Below, in pieces: positions 6,488-14,302 of a stretch of 26,570 nucleotides of DNA. Under the pieces are notes generated by a model. The model searched no databases. It had not been told where the DNA came from and worked only from the letters and a program-made list of their open reading frames with translations. A program made the translations under genes and the position numbers. Position 1 is the first letter of the stretch; each line of letters begins with the position of its first letter. This DNA is from Micromonospora_J zhanjiangensis (GTDB lineage: Bacteria; Actinomycetota; Actinomycetes; Mycobacteriales; Micromonosporaceae): contig NZ_JBHSBN010000045.1 of NCBI RefSeq assembly GCF_042650605.1, positions 1 through 26,570 on the forward strand, written 5' to 3'.

Positions 6488-7258
6488 GTGACCGAGCGAC
6501 CTCCGACTGATGGCTTGACAAACTCTCCCGAGGATCGGTTCGAGCCAGAGCCTCTGGGCCGCTGGGAGCGGCTGGGAGCGTCGGCGCTCGGGCTTGTCGG
6601 CGCTGCCGGTGGAGGATGGGCCGTCTTTGCTACCGACAACCAGGCCGGATCCGCAGTCTTGGTTGTCATCGGCGCAGCCTTCCTGCTGATGGGGGTGCAA
6701 GGCACGCCGCTGATTCGAGTCGGAAGCGCGGAGAGCGGTGTAGAGCTTGAGCGTCGCCGTCGGCGGGTCGAGAAGGCAATCGAGCAGGCCCGGCAAGAGG
6801 AGAGCCCGGAGGTGGCGGCCGGGATCGTGGAAGCGGCGTCGATCATCGAGCCTCAGATCTTCCGATCCGCCGCCCACTACCGGAGCGAGCTGTACGCCTC
6901 CAAGGTCGGCGTGGCACTCCAGACATCCGGCGCTGCGATTGAGCGGTACTTGTTCGACCAAGGGCCTGACTTCGTGGCTACGACGGGCATGGGTACGGCC
7001 AATGTCGAAGTCAAGTACCGCGAACGGGGCCCACTGAGGATGCGAGACATTCAGCAGCTGGAGAAGTACAGTCGCGGCGCTCACGGTCTCCTGATCGTCA
7101 CCAACGCTCCGCTTTCGCCAGAGGTAGAGAGCTACAACGCTGACGAGGACAATAGGCACATCGAAGCGGTCAGCTGGAACGGCGAGCGAGACAACGGAAT
7201 CGTCATGCGAGCGCTCATGCGGGTGGCTGCTGCTGGCGGATCGCGCTCTGCGAATTAG
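6488..7258 (+). CDS. Membrane-anchored PD-(D/E)xK nuclease-like protein
   Basis: This 256-residue protein starts at GTG 6488. Two membrane segments lie at about 32-48 (SALGLVGAAGGGWAVFA) and 53-71 (AGSAVLVVIGAAFLLMGV). A basic, charged coiled region follows (about 85-110), then a soluble domain. That domain has GPD at 159-161, VEVKY with E174 and K176, and IQQLEKY near 188-194, followed by HGLLIVTNAPLS. The PD...ExK spacing of 13 and the Gln-containing helix fit the restriction-endonuclease (Mrr-like) fold. I infer a membrane-tethered nuclease, possibly for defence against incoming DNA. No methylase is adjacent. No Shine-Dalgarno is visible. The first gene inside the presumed element boundary. 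Confidence 0.75.
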   Translation: MTERPPTDGLTNSPEDRFEPEPLGRWERLGASALGLVGAAGGGWAVFATDNQAGSAVLVVIGAAFLLMGVQGTPLIRVGSAESGVELERRRRRVEKAIEQARQEESPEVAAGIVEAASIIEPQIFRSAAHYRSELYASKVGVALQTSGAAIERYLFDQGPDFVATTGMGTANVEVKYRERGPLRMRDIQQLEKYSRGAHGLLIVTNAPLSPEVESYNADEDNRHIEAVSWNGERDNGIVMRALMRVAAAGGSRSAN

Positions 7259-7393
7259 AAGAAGATCGAAGATGGCTCGTCAGGCGGCTGTTCCCCTGGT
7301 CAGCTCGTCCCTGACTGTCGGGTGACGTCGGTTTCAGCGGGCGGCCTTGGCTGTACAAGTGGCTGTACAGCCAAGGCCCTCGCCGGTGCCTCG

Positions 7394-7918
7394 CTACAAA
7401 CCTTCGAGGTCTCTTGCGATTTCGGCAGCTCGGGTTCCTACGGCCTGTCGTTCCGACACGATCGTCTCCGCCAACGCCTGCTGCCTTGCGTTGTGCACCT
7501 CGGCGGCCTCATTGAACCTCTTCACCCAGCTGGCGAGGGTCTGACGCTGGGCTAGAACCCACTCCCGAACAGCTTCCGTGCTCACGTCTTTCGGAAACTT
7601 CTTGCTCGCGTAGAACTCGTTCGCGTTGGCGTAGATATGGTGCTGCGACCCCGGCTCCATATTGAAATCCTGGAACTGGTCGATGCCCGCGGATCCAGGC
7701 CACTTCACCGACACGTCGATGCCATCGGGCTTCTCCAGTACGGTGGGAGAAGGTGCCGGCTCTCGGAGTTCCACCAACTGGAGCGACGCATCGCTTACGA
7801 AGCGAGCCACCGTGGTGCGATCCCCAAGTTGGTCGAACTTGCAGCTCGCAAGCCTGCGCTGGAGGTCGCGCTGCTTGCTGGCGAGGTACTCGTCAAATGA
7901 CGGACTAAAAGTTCCCAT
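7394..7918 (-). CDS. Protein of unknown function, 174 aa
   Basis: The start is ATG 7918, preceded by GGGAG at a spacing of 8; the long upstream extension of the frame is low-complexity and non-coding. The product begins MGTFSPSFDEYLASKQRDLQ and has a mixed central part with DGIDVSVKWPGSAGIDQFQDFNMEPG and HHIYANANEFYASKKFP. A long C-terminal helix (VREWVLAQRQTLASWVKRFNEAAEVHNARQQALAETI) is probably a coiled coil. I do not recognise a family. No membrane segment or catalytic motif is evident. It is convergent with the nuclease-like gene, with 135 bp between the stops. A strong hairpin lies about 90-160 bp upstream of its start. Confidence 0.75.
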   Translation of the reverse strand: MGTFSPSFDEYLASKQRDLQRRLASCKFDQLGDRTTVARFVSDASLQLVELREPAPSPTVLEKPDGIDVSVKWPGSAGIDQFQDFNMEPGSQHHIYANANEFYASKKFPKDVSTEAVREWVLAQRQTLASWVKRFNEAAEVHNARQQALAETIVSERQAVGTRAAEIARDLEGL

Positions 7919-8839
7919 GGGTGCTCCCTTCCATGCGGAGGGTACATGCGGCTGCAGCGGTAGCGCTCTTGGCGGATCTCCTCGTCGGGCAGTCGTAGAC
8001 CGTCCAGCCTCCCCGGACGGGGACAAGGTGGAGCGCCCTACCGGACGAACGACCTTGGCCCCGTCCGGGGAGGCTGGTAGCCCTTGTGGTGCCCGGCGAG
8101 GTGATCCGCCCTCCCGGCTGATCTCCGAGGAGGGCCGGGGTTCGGGGCGGAGCCCCGAGGTCTTCAATACTTGGCAACCCCAAAGCGTGGCCGGCCGGCC
8201 CGACCGATGCCGGCCGGAGGTCGTCAGCAGGCCGGGGCCGGTCCGGCGCGGCCCGCTTGCGGGCCGCCTTGATCCTAAAGAGAGTGTTTCGGCAGCCAAT
8301 CGCGCCGGCGCCTTGTCCCGCCACGGAGATGCTTGGCGCTCGCGTCCCACCACTAACCTGGCATGATCCCTCGGTCCTGTATCCAAGGATTCCCGGCGAG
8401 GCGGTCGCTGACGGTCCGGTGAGCACGTCACCGGCCCTGCTTGGGTGCTGGCGGGCCGTCCAGGTGTCCTCGGTTGCTGTACTTCCGCGCTGTACTGCCC
8501 GACGCGACGTCTCGCTTACAAGTTCTGGGCGTTTCGTCCGGCAGCGTCTGGTCATGTCCGCCACCTCGGCCGACCGTCCCTCCTCGGCTGCTGACGTACG
8601 CTCTCGTCGGGCGCGGTTGCTGTCACCGTTGCTGTCTATAGCCGGCCCACCTCGCTGGCTCGCCGTGCACCGTCTTGAAAAGGCGGCCCGATACATGGGG
8701 CGCTCGCCGATCGGTGTCGACGAGTGGCGTTGGCGTTAGGTCCGTTGCTGTCCTCTGCCAGCGGTCTGCGGTTGGTGTGGCGGGTCTCGCTGACTTCTTG
8801 CTGGCGAGGAGGCCAGGGGACGGCGCATACGATGGATGC
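7919..8839. other. Long intergenic region with multiple hairpins
   Basis: About 920 bases have no gene I can support. Besides the 26-bp hairpin there is a short one in GGGGCGGAGCCCC (about 8143-8160) and GCGGCCCG-CTTG-CGGGCCGC near 8248-8267. A very similar copy of the last occurs near 11630-11650. Long open frames here are GC-driven and have no start signals. Confidence 0.6.
8004..8077. repeat. 26-bp inverted repeat (long hairpin)
   Basis: The left arm 8004-8029 starts CCAGCCTCCCCGGACGGGG. The right arm 8052-8077 is its reverse complement with one mismatch in 26. The loop is 22 bp (8030-8051). No T-run follows on either side, so it is not a standard intrinsic terminator. Confidence 0.9.
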
Positions 8840-9121
8840 GTGATCTGGATTGACGGCCACGAGTACGGCACCGCCGCCGAGATTGCCGCCGCCCTCGGTC
8901 TCGACATCACCGCCGCGCGGGTGCGCGACTGGGCGCGACGAGCTGCCAACCCAGCCGACCCGCTTTACGGCCTTCTGCCCCGTCATCACGTACCCGGCCG
9001 AGGTCGGGGCAGCACCTGGTACCGGTACGACCAGGCTGCCTATGTGGAGCTCGTGACCCGTAGCACCAAGGGCGGGCCAGCGCGCATCGGTAGGTGGAAG
9101 CCACCAAGCGGGCCGAGTTGA
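8840..9121 (+). CDS. Small helix-turn-helix-like protein, 93 aa
   Basis: The protein starts at GTG 8840 (IWIDGHEYGTAAEIAAALG). Residues 10-35 (TAAEIAAALGLDITAARVRDWARR) look like a helix-turn-helix of the kind used by small phage or plasmid DNA-binding proteins. The later part, GRGRGSTWYRYDQAAYVELVTRS, resembles the wing and anchoring strand seen in MerR/Xis-like folds. Two upstream ATGs are out of frame and stop quickly. A CATACGAT box 6-13 bases upstream could be a -10 element, which would make the mRNA leaderless. The role is unknown; a regulator is plausible. Confidence 0.65.
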   Translation: MIWIDGHEYGTAAEIAAALGLDITAARVRDWARRAANPADPLYGLLPRHHVPGRGRGSTWYRYDQAAYVELVTRSTKGGPARIGRWKPPSGPS

Positions 9122-9460
9122 CAGGCGTGCAGCCACATGCGACAGTCATCGCACATTCAGCTTTAGGTGGAGTGTGCCCGCAGCCCGGATACGCACAAGT
9201 GTCCGGGCTGTGGTCGTGCCCGGGGCCAGGTATAGCCAGCCACGATCACGCGGCATGAACATCTGACGAAGCGCTTGCTGGCGAAGCCGTTCCAGCCTGT
9301 TGTGCTGGGCCGGGTGACTACGCCCTTCGTCGTTAGAAGACCAACGGCGCGTAGCTCGTTGACTAGGACGTGAAGCTCCAGCAGGCCTGATCCATTTCAC
9401 GACCCCGAGTAGACCCTCGGGGTTTTTTCATGCCTACTAAACGATCTTGACGGAGGATCC
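9122..9460. other. Intergenic region with hairpin and terminator; possible small RNA
   Basis: I see no convincing protein gene in this stretch. A 12-bp stem with a 6-base loop lies at 9181-9210 (CAGCCCGGATAC ... GTGTCCGGGCTG, one G-T pair). A classical terminator follows at 9401-9427. The distance between them and the absence of an ORF leave room for a long 3' UTR or a small non-coding RNA. The minus-strand 84-codon frame at 9146-9400 has no start signal. Confidence 0.45.
9401..9427 (+). terminator. Intrinsic terminator
   Basis: The stem CCCCGAG ... CTCGGGG with a short loop is followed directly by GTTTTTTC on the plus strand. It ends plus-strand transcription coming from the 8840 gene or from an unannotated RNA in between, and insulates the gene starting at 9461. 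Confidence 0.85.
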
Positions 9461-9739
9461 GTGCCTACTCCTGGACGTACGCGGCGCACGAATGCATCGC
9501 CAGCGCAGCGGCTCGCTCGGATCACTCCGGGCGCGGGTCTGCTGGGCGGAGGTATCGCCGCCTGGCTGGGCTCGGAAAGCGGGAATCCCGTCCTGGGCCT
9601 GATCGTGGCGGCTCTCGTGGCGCTGCCTGCGTTGCTCATCTCCCTCCTCGTGGCAGTCGTCGTACTCCGCCGTGACGAATCCGTCCAGAACCGCATTAAG
9701 CTGATCAAAGCCCTCGCAGAGTTCCTCAAGTCGCGTTGA
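9461..9739 (+). CDS. Small membrane protein, 92 aa
   Basis: The start is GTG 9461, with GGAGG 5 bases upstream. The basic N-terminus (PTPGRTRRTNASPAQRLAR) is followed by two hydrophobic stretches, about 24-37 and 43-68 (LGLIVAALVALPALLISLLVAVVVL). A charged amphipathic tail ends it (RRDESVQNRIKLIKALAEFLKSR). This is a phage-holin-like layout, but that is only a resemblance in shape. I recognise no family. Confidence 0.7.
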   Translation: MPTPGRTRRTNASPAQRLARITPGAGLLGGGIAAWLGSESGNPVLGLIVAALVALPALLISLLVAVVVLRRDESVQNRIKLIKALAEFLKSR

Positions 9740-9944
9740 CGGTTGGCGTAGCCGTCGGGCACCCAGACCGCGCGTCAGACGTTGAGCGGCCAAGGGGCAG
9801 AGGCAGCAGCCGGTTCCCCTGTAACGACGAGCCTCGCCACAGCACGGTCCGCGACAGAACCTCCAACCGGAGAGCCTCCAAGAGTAGGCAGGTCATCGTT
9901 GCAGCCTCCAAGAGAGAGGTCGGTTCTGTTGTAGGCTTCGCCCC

Positions 9945-11093
9945 ATGGATCCGGAGAAGTTCACCTCGCAGGAGTTCGGTGAGGTAACGAAGCAACCAGG
10001 GGAGGATTGGGCGTTCTGGTACTTCAGGCCGCACGCCGTCCCCAGGGAAATCACGCTCAGCATGGACACCATTCTGCTACTTTCCGGCGCTGATGCGGCT
10101 CTTGGCCGACTCTCCGGCGTTGGCCGGCTTTTGCCTGATCCTGGCGTCCTAGTTCGTCCTTACCTAACCCGAGAAGCCCTCGCAAGCTCTCGAATCGAAG
10201 GCACTCAAGCATCACTCTCAGATGTCTTGCAGGCAGAAATCGGAGAAGAAGCGACTGAGAGCGAAGACGTTCAAGAGGTACTAAACTACCAACACGCACT
10301 CAGCAGAGGAATTGGACTGTTGGAGCAGCTGCCAATTAGTCTACGCCTACTCAAAGAAGTGCACAGAACTCTGCTAACCGGGGTGCGGGGCCAAGAAAAG
10401 TTGCCGGGAGAGTTTCGAAGCTCGCCGGTCTGGATCGGCAGCAGTAATGCCTCGCCCTCCACCGCCACCTTCGTGCCTCCAATACCCGGCGACATGGAAG
10501 ACGCACTAGCCGACTGGGAACGGTTTGTTAATGAACCCTCTCGACTGCCGCTGCTGATTCGCTGTGCGCTCATGCACTATCAGTTCGAAACAATTCACCC
10601 ATTCCTCGACGGTAACGGCCGGATCGGCCGCCTCCTGATTATCCTAATGCTGCTTGAACAGCAAGCACTCTCGGTGCCACTCCTTTACCTCAGCGCGTAT
10701 ATGGAAGATAATCGCAAGGAGTACTATGATCGCCTTCAGGCCGTCCGGGAGCGGGGCGAGATTCAGGAGTGGCTCCAGTATTTCTTGCGAGCAGTCAATA
10801 CACAGGCAGACGAAGCCTCCAGCCGGATCGGCCAACTAGTCGACCTAAGGGAGAAGTACCGCTTGGAGTTGAAGGGCGGCAAGAGTCGGGCCGGCGAAGT
10901 AATGGAGCTCTTTTTCTCTAATCCATTTATCACCGTCAAGCGAGTTGAGAAGCAGTTGTCGGTCACCAATCAGGGCGCCCGGAATTTGATTGAGGCTCTG
11001 GAGCAGCGCAACTGGCTAAGGAAGATCGGACCCTTTGGACGAGGTGGTCGAATCTTCTGGCTCTGCGATGATGTATACCGAATCATCAACTAA
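9945..11093 (+). CDS. Fic family AMP-transferase with inhibitory motif and C-terminal winged helix
   Basis: This 382-residue protein starts at ATG 9945. The catalytic Fic motif HPFLDGNGRIGR lies at 218-229, with the His, acidic residue and GNGR loop all intact. An autoinhibitory (S/T)xxxEG motif at 81-86 (SSRIEG) precedes it, as in class II Fic proteins. The C-terminal 60 residues (FFSNPFITVKRVEKQLSVTNQGARNLIEALEQRNWLRK) form a winged helix-turn-helix. Fic enzymes transfer AMP from ATP to target proteins. The winged-helix type is common on mobile elements and its targets are mostly unknown. Codon use is less GC-rich than its neighbours. No Shine-Dalgarno is visible. A tandem repeat array follows 67 bp after the stop. 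Confidence 0.93.
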   Translation: MDPEKFTSQEFGEVTKQPGEDWAFWYFRPHAVPREITLSMDTILLLSGADAALGRLSGVGRLLPDPGVLVRPYLTREALASSRIEGTQASLSDVLQAEIGEEATESEDVQEVLNYQHALSRGIGLLEQLPISLRLLKEVHRTLLTGVRGQEKLPGEFRSSPVWIGSSNASPSTATFVPPIPGDMEDALADWERFVNEPSRLPLLIRCALMHYQFETIHPFLDGNGRIGRLLIILMLLEQQALSVPLLYLSAYMEDNRKEYYDRLQAVRERGEIQEWLQYFLRAVNTQADEASSRIGQLVDLREKYRLELKGGKSRAGEVMELFFSNPFITVKRVEKQLSVTNQGARNLIEALEQRNWLRKIGPFGRGGRIFWLCDDVYRIIN

Positions 11094-11160
11094 GGGTTCA
11101 TCGGTGCGACGAAGTCCGCTTCCGGGCGTGTCACTCCCGTCCTGTCTGCTCGGAGTCGCG

Positions 11161-11425
11161 TCACCCCTAACTTCCAACCCGACCCACCACATCGTTGGAA
11201 CTTCAAGTCCTCAACGCAACCGCCGTTGGAGCGTCACCCCTAACTTCCAACCCGACGCACCACATCGTTGGAACTTCAAGTCCTCAACGCAACCGCCGTT
11301 GGAGCGTCACCCCTAACTTCCAACCCGACCCACCACATCGTTGGAACTTCAAGTCCTCAACGCAACCGCCGTTGGAGCGTCACCCCTAACTTCCAACCCG
11401 ACCCACCACATCGTTGGAACTTCAA
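11161..11425. repeat. 73-bp tandem repeat array, 3.6 copies
   Basis: Units begin at 11161, 11234, 11307 and 11380, an exact 73-bp period. The fourth unit is partial, ending at 11425. The copies are identical except for one base in unit 2 (GACGCAC for GACCCAC). Each unit contains TTCCAAC, 15 bases, GTTGGAA (a stem-loop) and a second GTTGGAG in CAACG-CAACCGC-CGTTG. That gives three TCCAAC/GTTGGA hexamers per unit. A 73-bp unit is not divisible by 3, so open frames through it are not credible genes. Repeats and intervals are alike, so it is not CRISPR. Confidence 0.97.
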
Positions 11426-11945
11426 CAGTGTCTGACAAGGCATCCCGTCTGCCGTCGACCCGCCCTACTGGGGAGCGGGCCGCCGCCCGGCCCGCCATGT
11501 CAAGGACGGCACTGTCGTCCTCGGCGGCCCTGTGGGCTTCCGCTTTCCGCGCCAGCCGCGGGCGTTCGGCGTGGCCGGAGCGGAGCGCCAGCGGAGTGCA
11601 GGTCACGCGCCCAGGCGGCGGCGGCGCGTGCGGCCCGCTTGTCGGGCCGCCTTGAAGACGTCAGAAACCTTGAACGGGGAGTAGCTCTCGCATCCGTTTG
11701 ACGGCTGCAAACACCGCCTACGTGGGGCCGGGCCGCGGCACAAGCGCGTCCGCCGGGCTGCCGGTCCATGCTGCCGAGGTGCGCCACTCGTCGACGCGAA
11801 GCAGGATCTCTGCGACGGCGCTCGGATCTGGTCTGCGCGGTCGTCCAGGATCGGGTCGTTAGTGCCCGGCGGTGTGGGGCGTCGCGAATGGGGCGATGCT
11901 ACAGAGGTGATCTTGGCTCCACGTTCCGGCGCCAGTCGACAGTTG
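11426..11945. other. Intergenic stretch without recognisable genes
   Basis: About 520 very GC-rich bases hold frames that are open only because stops are rare. A hairpin GCGGCCCG-CTTGT-CGGGCCGC lies near 11630-11651 and resembles the one near 8248. Otherwise I see nothing here. Confidence 0.6.
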
Positions 11946-12488
11946 TCAGCTGGCGTCCGACCATTCCTGGGCGAGGATGGAGTAGAGGACGGAGTCTCGC
12001 CAAGCGCCGTTGGTGTGGACGTGGTCGCGGAGCCGACCTTCGTACTGCATACCGAGCCGCTTTGCAACGGTGATGGATCCGGCGTTCTCGGGACCGATGG
12101 CAGCGGTGATGCGGTGGAGACCCAGATCTTTGAAGCCGTAGGTGATGAGGGCCTGGGCAGCGTCGGTGGCGTAGCCGTTGCCCCAGTGGTCGGCGTGTAT
12201 GGCATAGCCGAGTTTGGCGGCCTTGACGCCGGTGAGGCCGAGCCGAGCGAACCCGATCATCCGGTCGGCTTTGTCGGTGACGGCGAGGTAGTACTCATTC
12301 CGCGGTTCGTTCTGGGCGCGGCTGATGGCGCTTTCGATCATCGTGACGACGGCGGCGTGGTCGCGGCTGTCGTGGGAGAGCCATTGGGTGACCCGGTCGT
12401 CGCCGACGATCGTGAGAGCGTCGGCGGCGTCCGTGGTGCGGAAGTCACGCAGGTCGACCAGGTCGCCGGTGATGCTGATCGGGAACAT
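11946..12488 (-). CDS. GNAT family N-acetyltransferase (RimJ/RimL type)
   Basis: From ATG 12488 it encodes 180 residues. It has the RimJ-like layout: LVDLRDFRTTDAADAL at the start and LAVTDKADRMIGFARLGL as the beta4 region. KLGYAIHADHWGNGYATDAAQALITYGF is the acetyl-CoA binding motif, and LHRITAAIGPENAGSITVAKRLGMQYEGRLRDH the C-terminal signature. The family acetylates protein N-termini or small molecules; the substrate here is unknown. The start is 11 bases after the stop of the Nudix gene, so the two form an operon. It is likely AICE accessory DNA. Confidence 0.92.
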   Translation of the reverse strand: MFPISITGDLVDLRDFRTTDAADALTIVGDDRVTQWLSHDSRDHAAVVTMIESAISRAQNEPRNEYYLAVTDKADRMIGFARLGLTGVKAAKLGYAIHADHWGNGYATDAAQALITYGFKDLGLHRITAAIGPENAGSITVAKRLGMQYEGRLRDHVHTNGAWRDSVLYSILAQEWSDAS

Positions 12489-12499
12489 CCCTGCTGTCG

Positions 12500-12970
12500 C
12501 TAGGCCGGTGCGCTGCCGTGTTCCGCGTACGTCGCCCGTTGCTGCTGACGGGCGTCGATGGCGGCACGGATGCGCCGGGCAAGCCGGCTTGGCACGTGCG
12601 GCTCGGCCTCGTCGACAGTAAGGAAGCGTCCTTCGGCTATTTCGCCATCTCGGAAGGCAATGCACTGCTGTTGCTCGTCGGTGAGGGTGCCGGCGTCGAA
12701 GATGAAGAGAAGTTTGTCGCCTTCGTTGTCGGCGGGTGCCCAGTCGACGACGAGCATGGGGCCGACGTTGACGGTGAGGCCGAGTTCTTCCTGGATTTCG
12801 CGGATGCAGGCGGCGCGGGGTGATTCGCCGGGTTCGACGTAGCCGCCGGGGATGTCCCAGTGGTCCTTGTACGTCGGGCGCAGCAGGAGCACGCGGTCCT
12901 GGGTGTCGAAGAAGAGGGCGCCGGCGGCGACGCGTGGGGTTGCCATGGGTGGCATCTCGTTGGCCGTCAC
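12500..12970 (-). CDS. Nudix hydrolase
   Basis: This 156-residue protein starts at GTG 12970; ATG codons at residues 6 and 9 are alternatives. The Nudix box is complete: GGYVEPGESPRAACIREIQEELGL (G, E, REIQEELG positions all conserved), binding Mg2+ for hydrolysis of nucleoside diphosphate-linked substrates. A TAGGCT box about 6-11 bases upstream of the GTG suggests a leaderless mRNA. Nudix genes next to an XRE/TPR regulator are a recurrent arrangement in AICEs, where they have been proposed to act in maintenance or signalling. The stop lies 24 bp from the XRE gene stop end. Confidence 0.93.
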   Translation of the reverse strand: MTANEMPPMATPRVAAGALFFDTQDRVLLLRPTYKDHWDIPGGYVEPGESPRAACIREIQEELGLTVNVGPMLVVDWAPADNEGDKLLFIFDAGTLTDEQQQCIAFRDGEIAEGRFLTVDEAEPHVPSRLARRIRAAIDARQQQRATYAEHGSAPA

Positions 12971-12994
12971 GAGGGCAGCCTAGACGGGGGTGGG

Positions 12995-14218
12995 TTAGTC
13001 GAGCACGTTGAGGCGGCGGGCGAGGCCGACGAGTTGCGGGGAGGGTTTGCCGCGTTGGCGGCGGATCCAGGTGAGGGTGAGTTGTCGGCTGAGGAAGTGG
13101 TGGCGTACCTGTTCGGGTGCCATCTGTTCGGCGTCGAGGAGGGCGGCTTGAGCGTCGTCGACGCGGTTGTGGGAGCTGTAGGCGCGGGCGACTTCGAGGG
13201 CGTGGCGGACGCGGCGTTCCATGGGTAGGGCGGTGGTGTCGACGCGGGGGCCGAGGTCGATGGCGACTTGGAGGTCTCCGAGTTCGGCGGCGGTGGCGAC
13301 GCGGTGGATGGCGACGTTGGTGGGTCCGAACGCGGTCCACAGGTGGTTACCGTCGCCGCCGAGTCGGGCGGCGGTGTGGTCGGCGGTGGTGAGGAAGGTT
13401 CGGGTGGTGGGGGCGTCGTTGGCGCGGGCTGCGGCCATGGCGCCGGCGAGGAACAGGGTGCCGTAGACCGACAGCAGCGCCGGCGTGGGCTGCTTAGTGA
13501 GGTGGGTTTCGAGGTAGCCAGCGGCGTCTTCGGTGAGGCGGACGGCTTCGGTGTAGCGGCCGGTGGAGTGCAGGGCATGGCCGACGGACCGGAACAGGGA
13601 GCCGGTGACGACCGGGTCGCCGGTCGGTCGTACGGCGGCGAGGCCGCGGTCGGCCGCGATCCAGGCGAGGTCGGTTTCCCCGAGTTTGGTGAGTTGGGTG
13701 GCGGCCAGTTGGTAGGTGAGGCCGAGCAGGCGGCGGGCTTGGTCCTGGTCGTCGCCGTCGTGGCCGTCGGCGGCGTCCTGGGCGCGGCGCAGCAGCTCGG
13801 GGAGCCGGCCGGTGACGTACCCGAACCGGGAGTCCTGGTAGGCGCCCCACAGGTTCCCGACGTCCTGCCGCAACGCCGCCAACGCGGGCAAGTCTGTGGG
13901 CGGGTTGGTGAATGCGGTGATGGCCCGGTAGTTCATCAGGGCGGCGCGTAGCGCGGGGACGGTTTCGGTGCCGCTGTCGGCGCTCCAGTCGGTCAGCGAC
14001 GGTTCGGCGAGCAGGTCGCCAAGGGAGACGTCCAGGACGTTGGCCAGTGAGGTGATGACGGACAGCCGGTCCAGCTCGATCCGGTTGTTCTCGATCTTCC
14101 CGAGCCAGTCGGCGGTGCGGCCGATGAGTCCGGCGAGGACTTCCTGAGACAGGCCGCGCCGGCGGCGGTACCAGGCGACCCGTTCGCCGATCGTGAGCGT
14201 GTTTCCCATTCCGCGCAT
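12995..14218 (-). CDS. XRE-family regulator with TPR-like C-terminal domain
   Basis: From ATG 14218 it encodes 407 residues; GGGGAGG lies about 10 bases upstream. A second ATG at 14209 is less well placed. Residues about 8-65 form a helix-turn-helix (IGERVAWYRRRRGLSQEVLAGLIGR, then WLGKIENNRIELDRLSVI). The remaining 330 residues are helical repeats (RRLLGLTYQLAATQLTKLG, GSLFRSVGHALHSTGRYTEAVRL, and more), like the TPR sensor domains of Rgg-type and Streptomyces AICE regulators. It probably controls the divergent genes starting at 14303 through palindromes in the shared promoter region. Confidence 0.88.
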   Translation of the reverse strand: MRGMGNTLTIGERVAWYRRRRGLSQEVLAGLIGRTADWLGKIENNRIELDRLSVITSLANVLDVSLGDLLAEPSLTDWSADSGTETVPALRAALMNYRAITAFTNPPTDLPALAALRQDVGNLWGAYQDSRFGYVTGRLPELLRRAQDAADGHDGDDQDQARRLLGLTYQLAATQLTKLGETDLAWIAADRGLAAVRPTGDPVVTGSLFRSVGHALHSTGRYTEAVRLTEDAAGYLETHLTKQPTPALLSVYGTLFLAGAMAAARANDAPTTRTFLTTADHTAARLGGDGNHLWTAFGPTNVAIHRVATAAELGDLQVAIDLGPRVDTTALPMERRVRHALEVARAYSSHNRVDDAQAALLDAEQMAPEQVRHHFLSRQLTLTWIRRQRGKPSPQLVGLARRLNVLD

Positions 14219-14251
14219 GGGTGTTATTGCCTCCCCTCGGGCCGCAGGGAC

Positions 14252-14270
14252 CCCGGAATGATTTTCCGGG
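14252..14270. promoter_or_regulatory. Perfect inverted repeat, putative operator 1
   Basis: CCCGGAA-TGATT-TTCCGGG is a 7-bp arm palindrome with a 5-bp centre, 34 bp upstream of the XRE gene start. Its position between divergent genes suggests an operator, possibly for the XRE regulator itself. Confidence 0.55.
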
Positions 14271-14280
14271 TTGTCGGCCG

Positions 14281-14295
14281 GGTTGTGCCACAACC
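14281..14295. promoter_or_regulatory. Perfect inverted repeat, putative operator 2
   Basis: GGTTGTG-C-CACAACC has 7-bp arms around one base. It ends 7 bases before the ATG at 14303. A direct GGGTTGT repeat (14268 and 14279) partly overlaps it. Confidence 0.55.
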
Positions 14296-14302
14296 TGTGT
14301 CC

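Noticed and set aside
8257..8739. Plus-strand 160-codon ORF
   Set aside because: Low-complexity composition, no ribosome site, no recognisable domain, within a hairpin-rich non-coding region.
9146..9400. Minus-strand 84-codon ORF
   Set aside because: No start signal and no family; opposite to a plus-strand terminator.
11161..11425. CRISPR array
   Set aside because: The unit is 73 bp and repeated throughout without variable spacers; no cas genes are present.
11195..11655. Plus-strand ORFs across the tandem repeat
   Set aside because: The 73-bp period shifts frame in each unit and the frames are open only for lack of stops.
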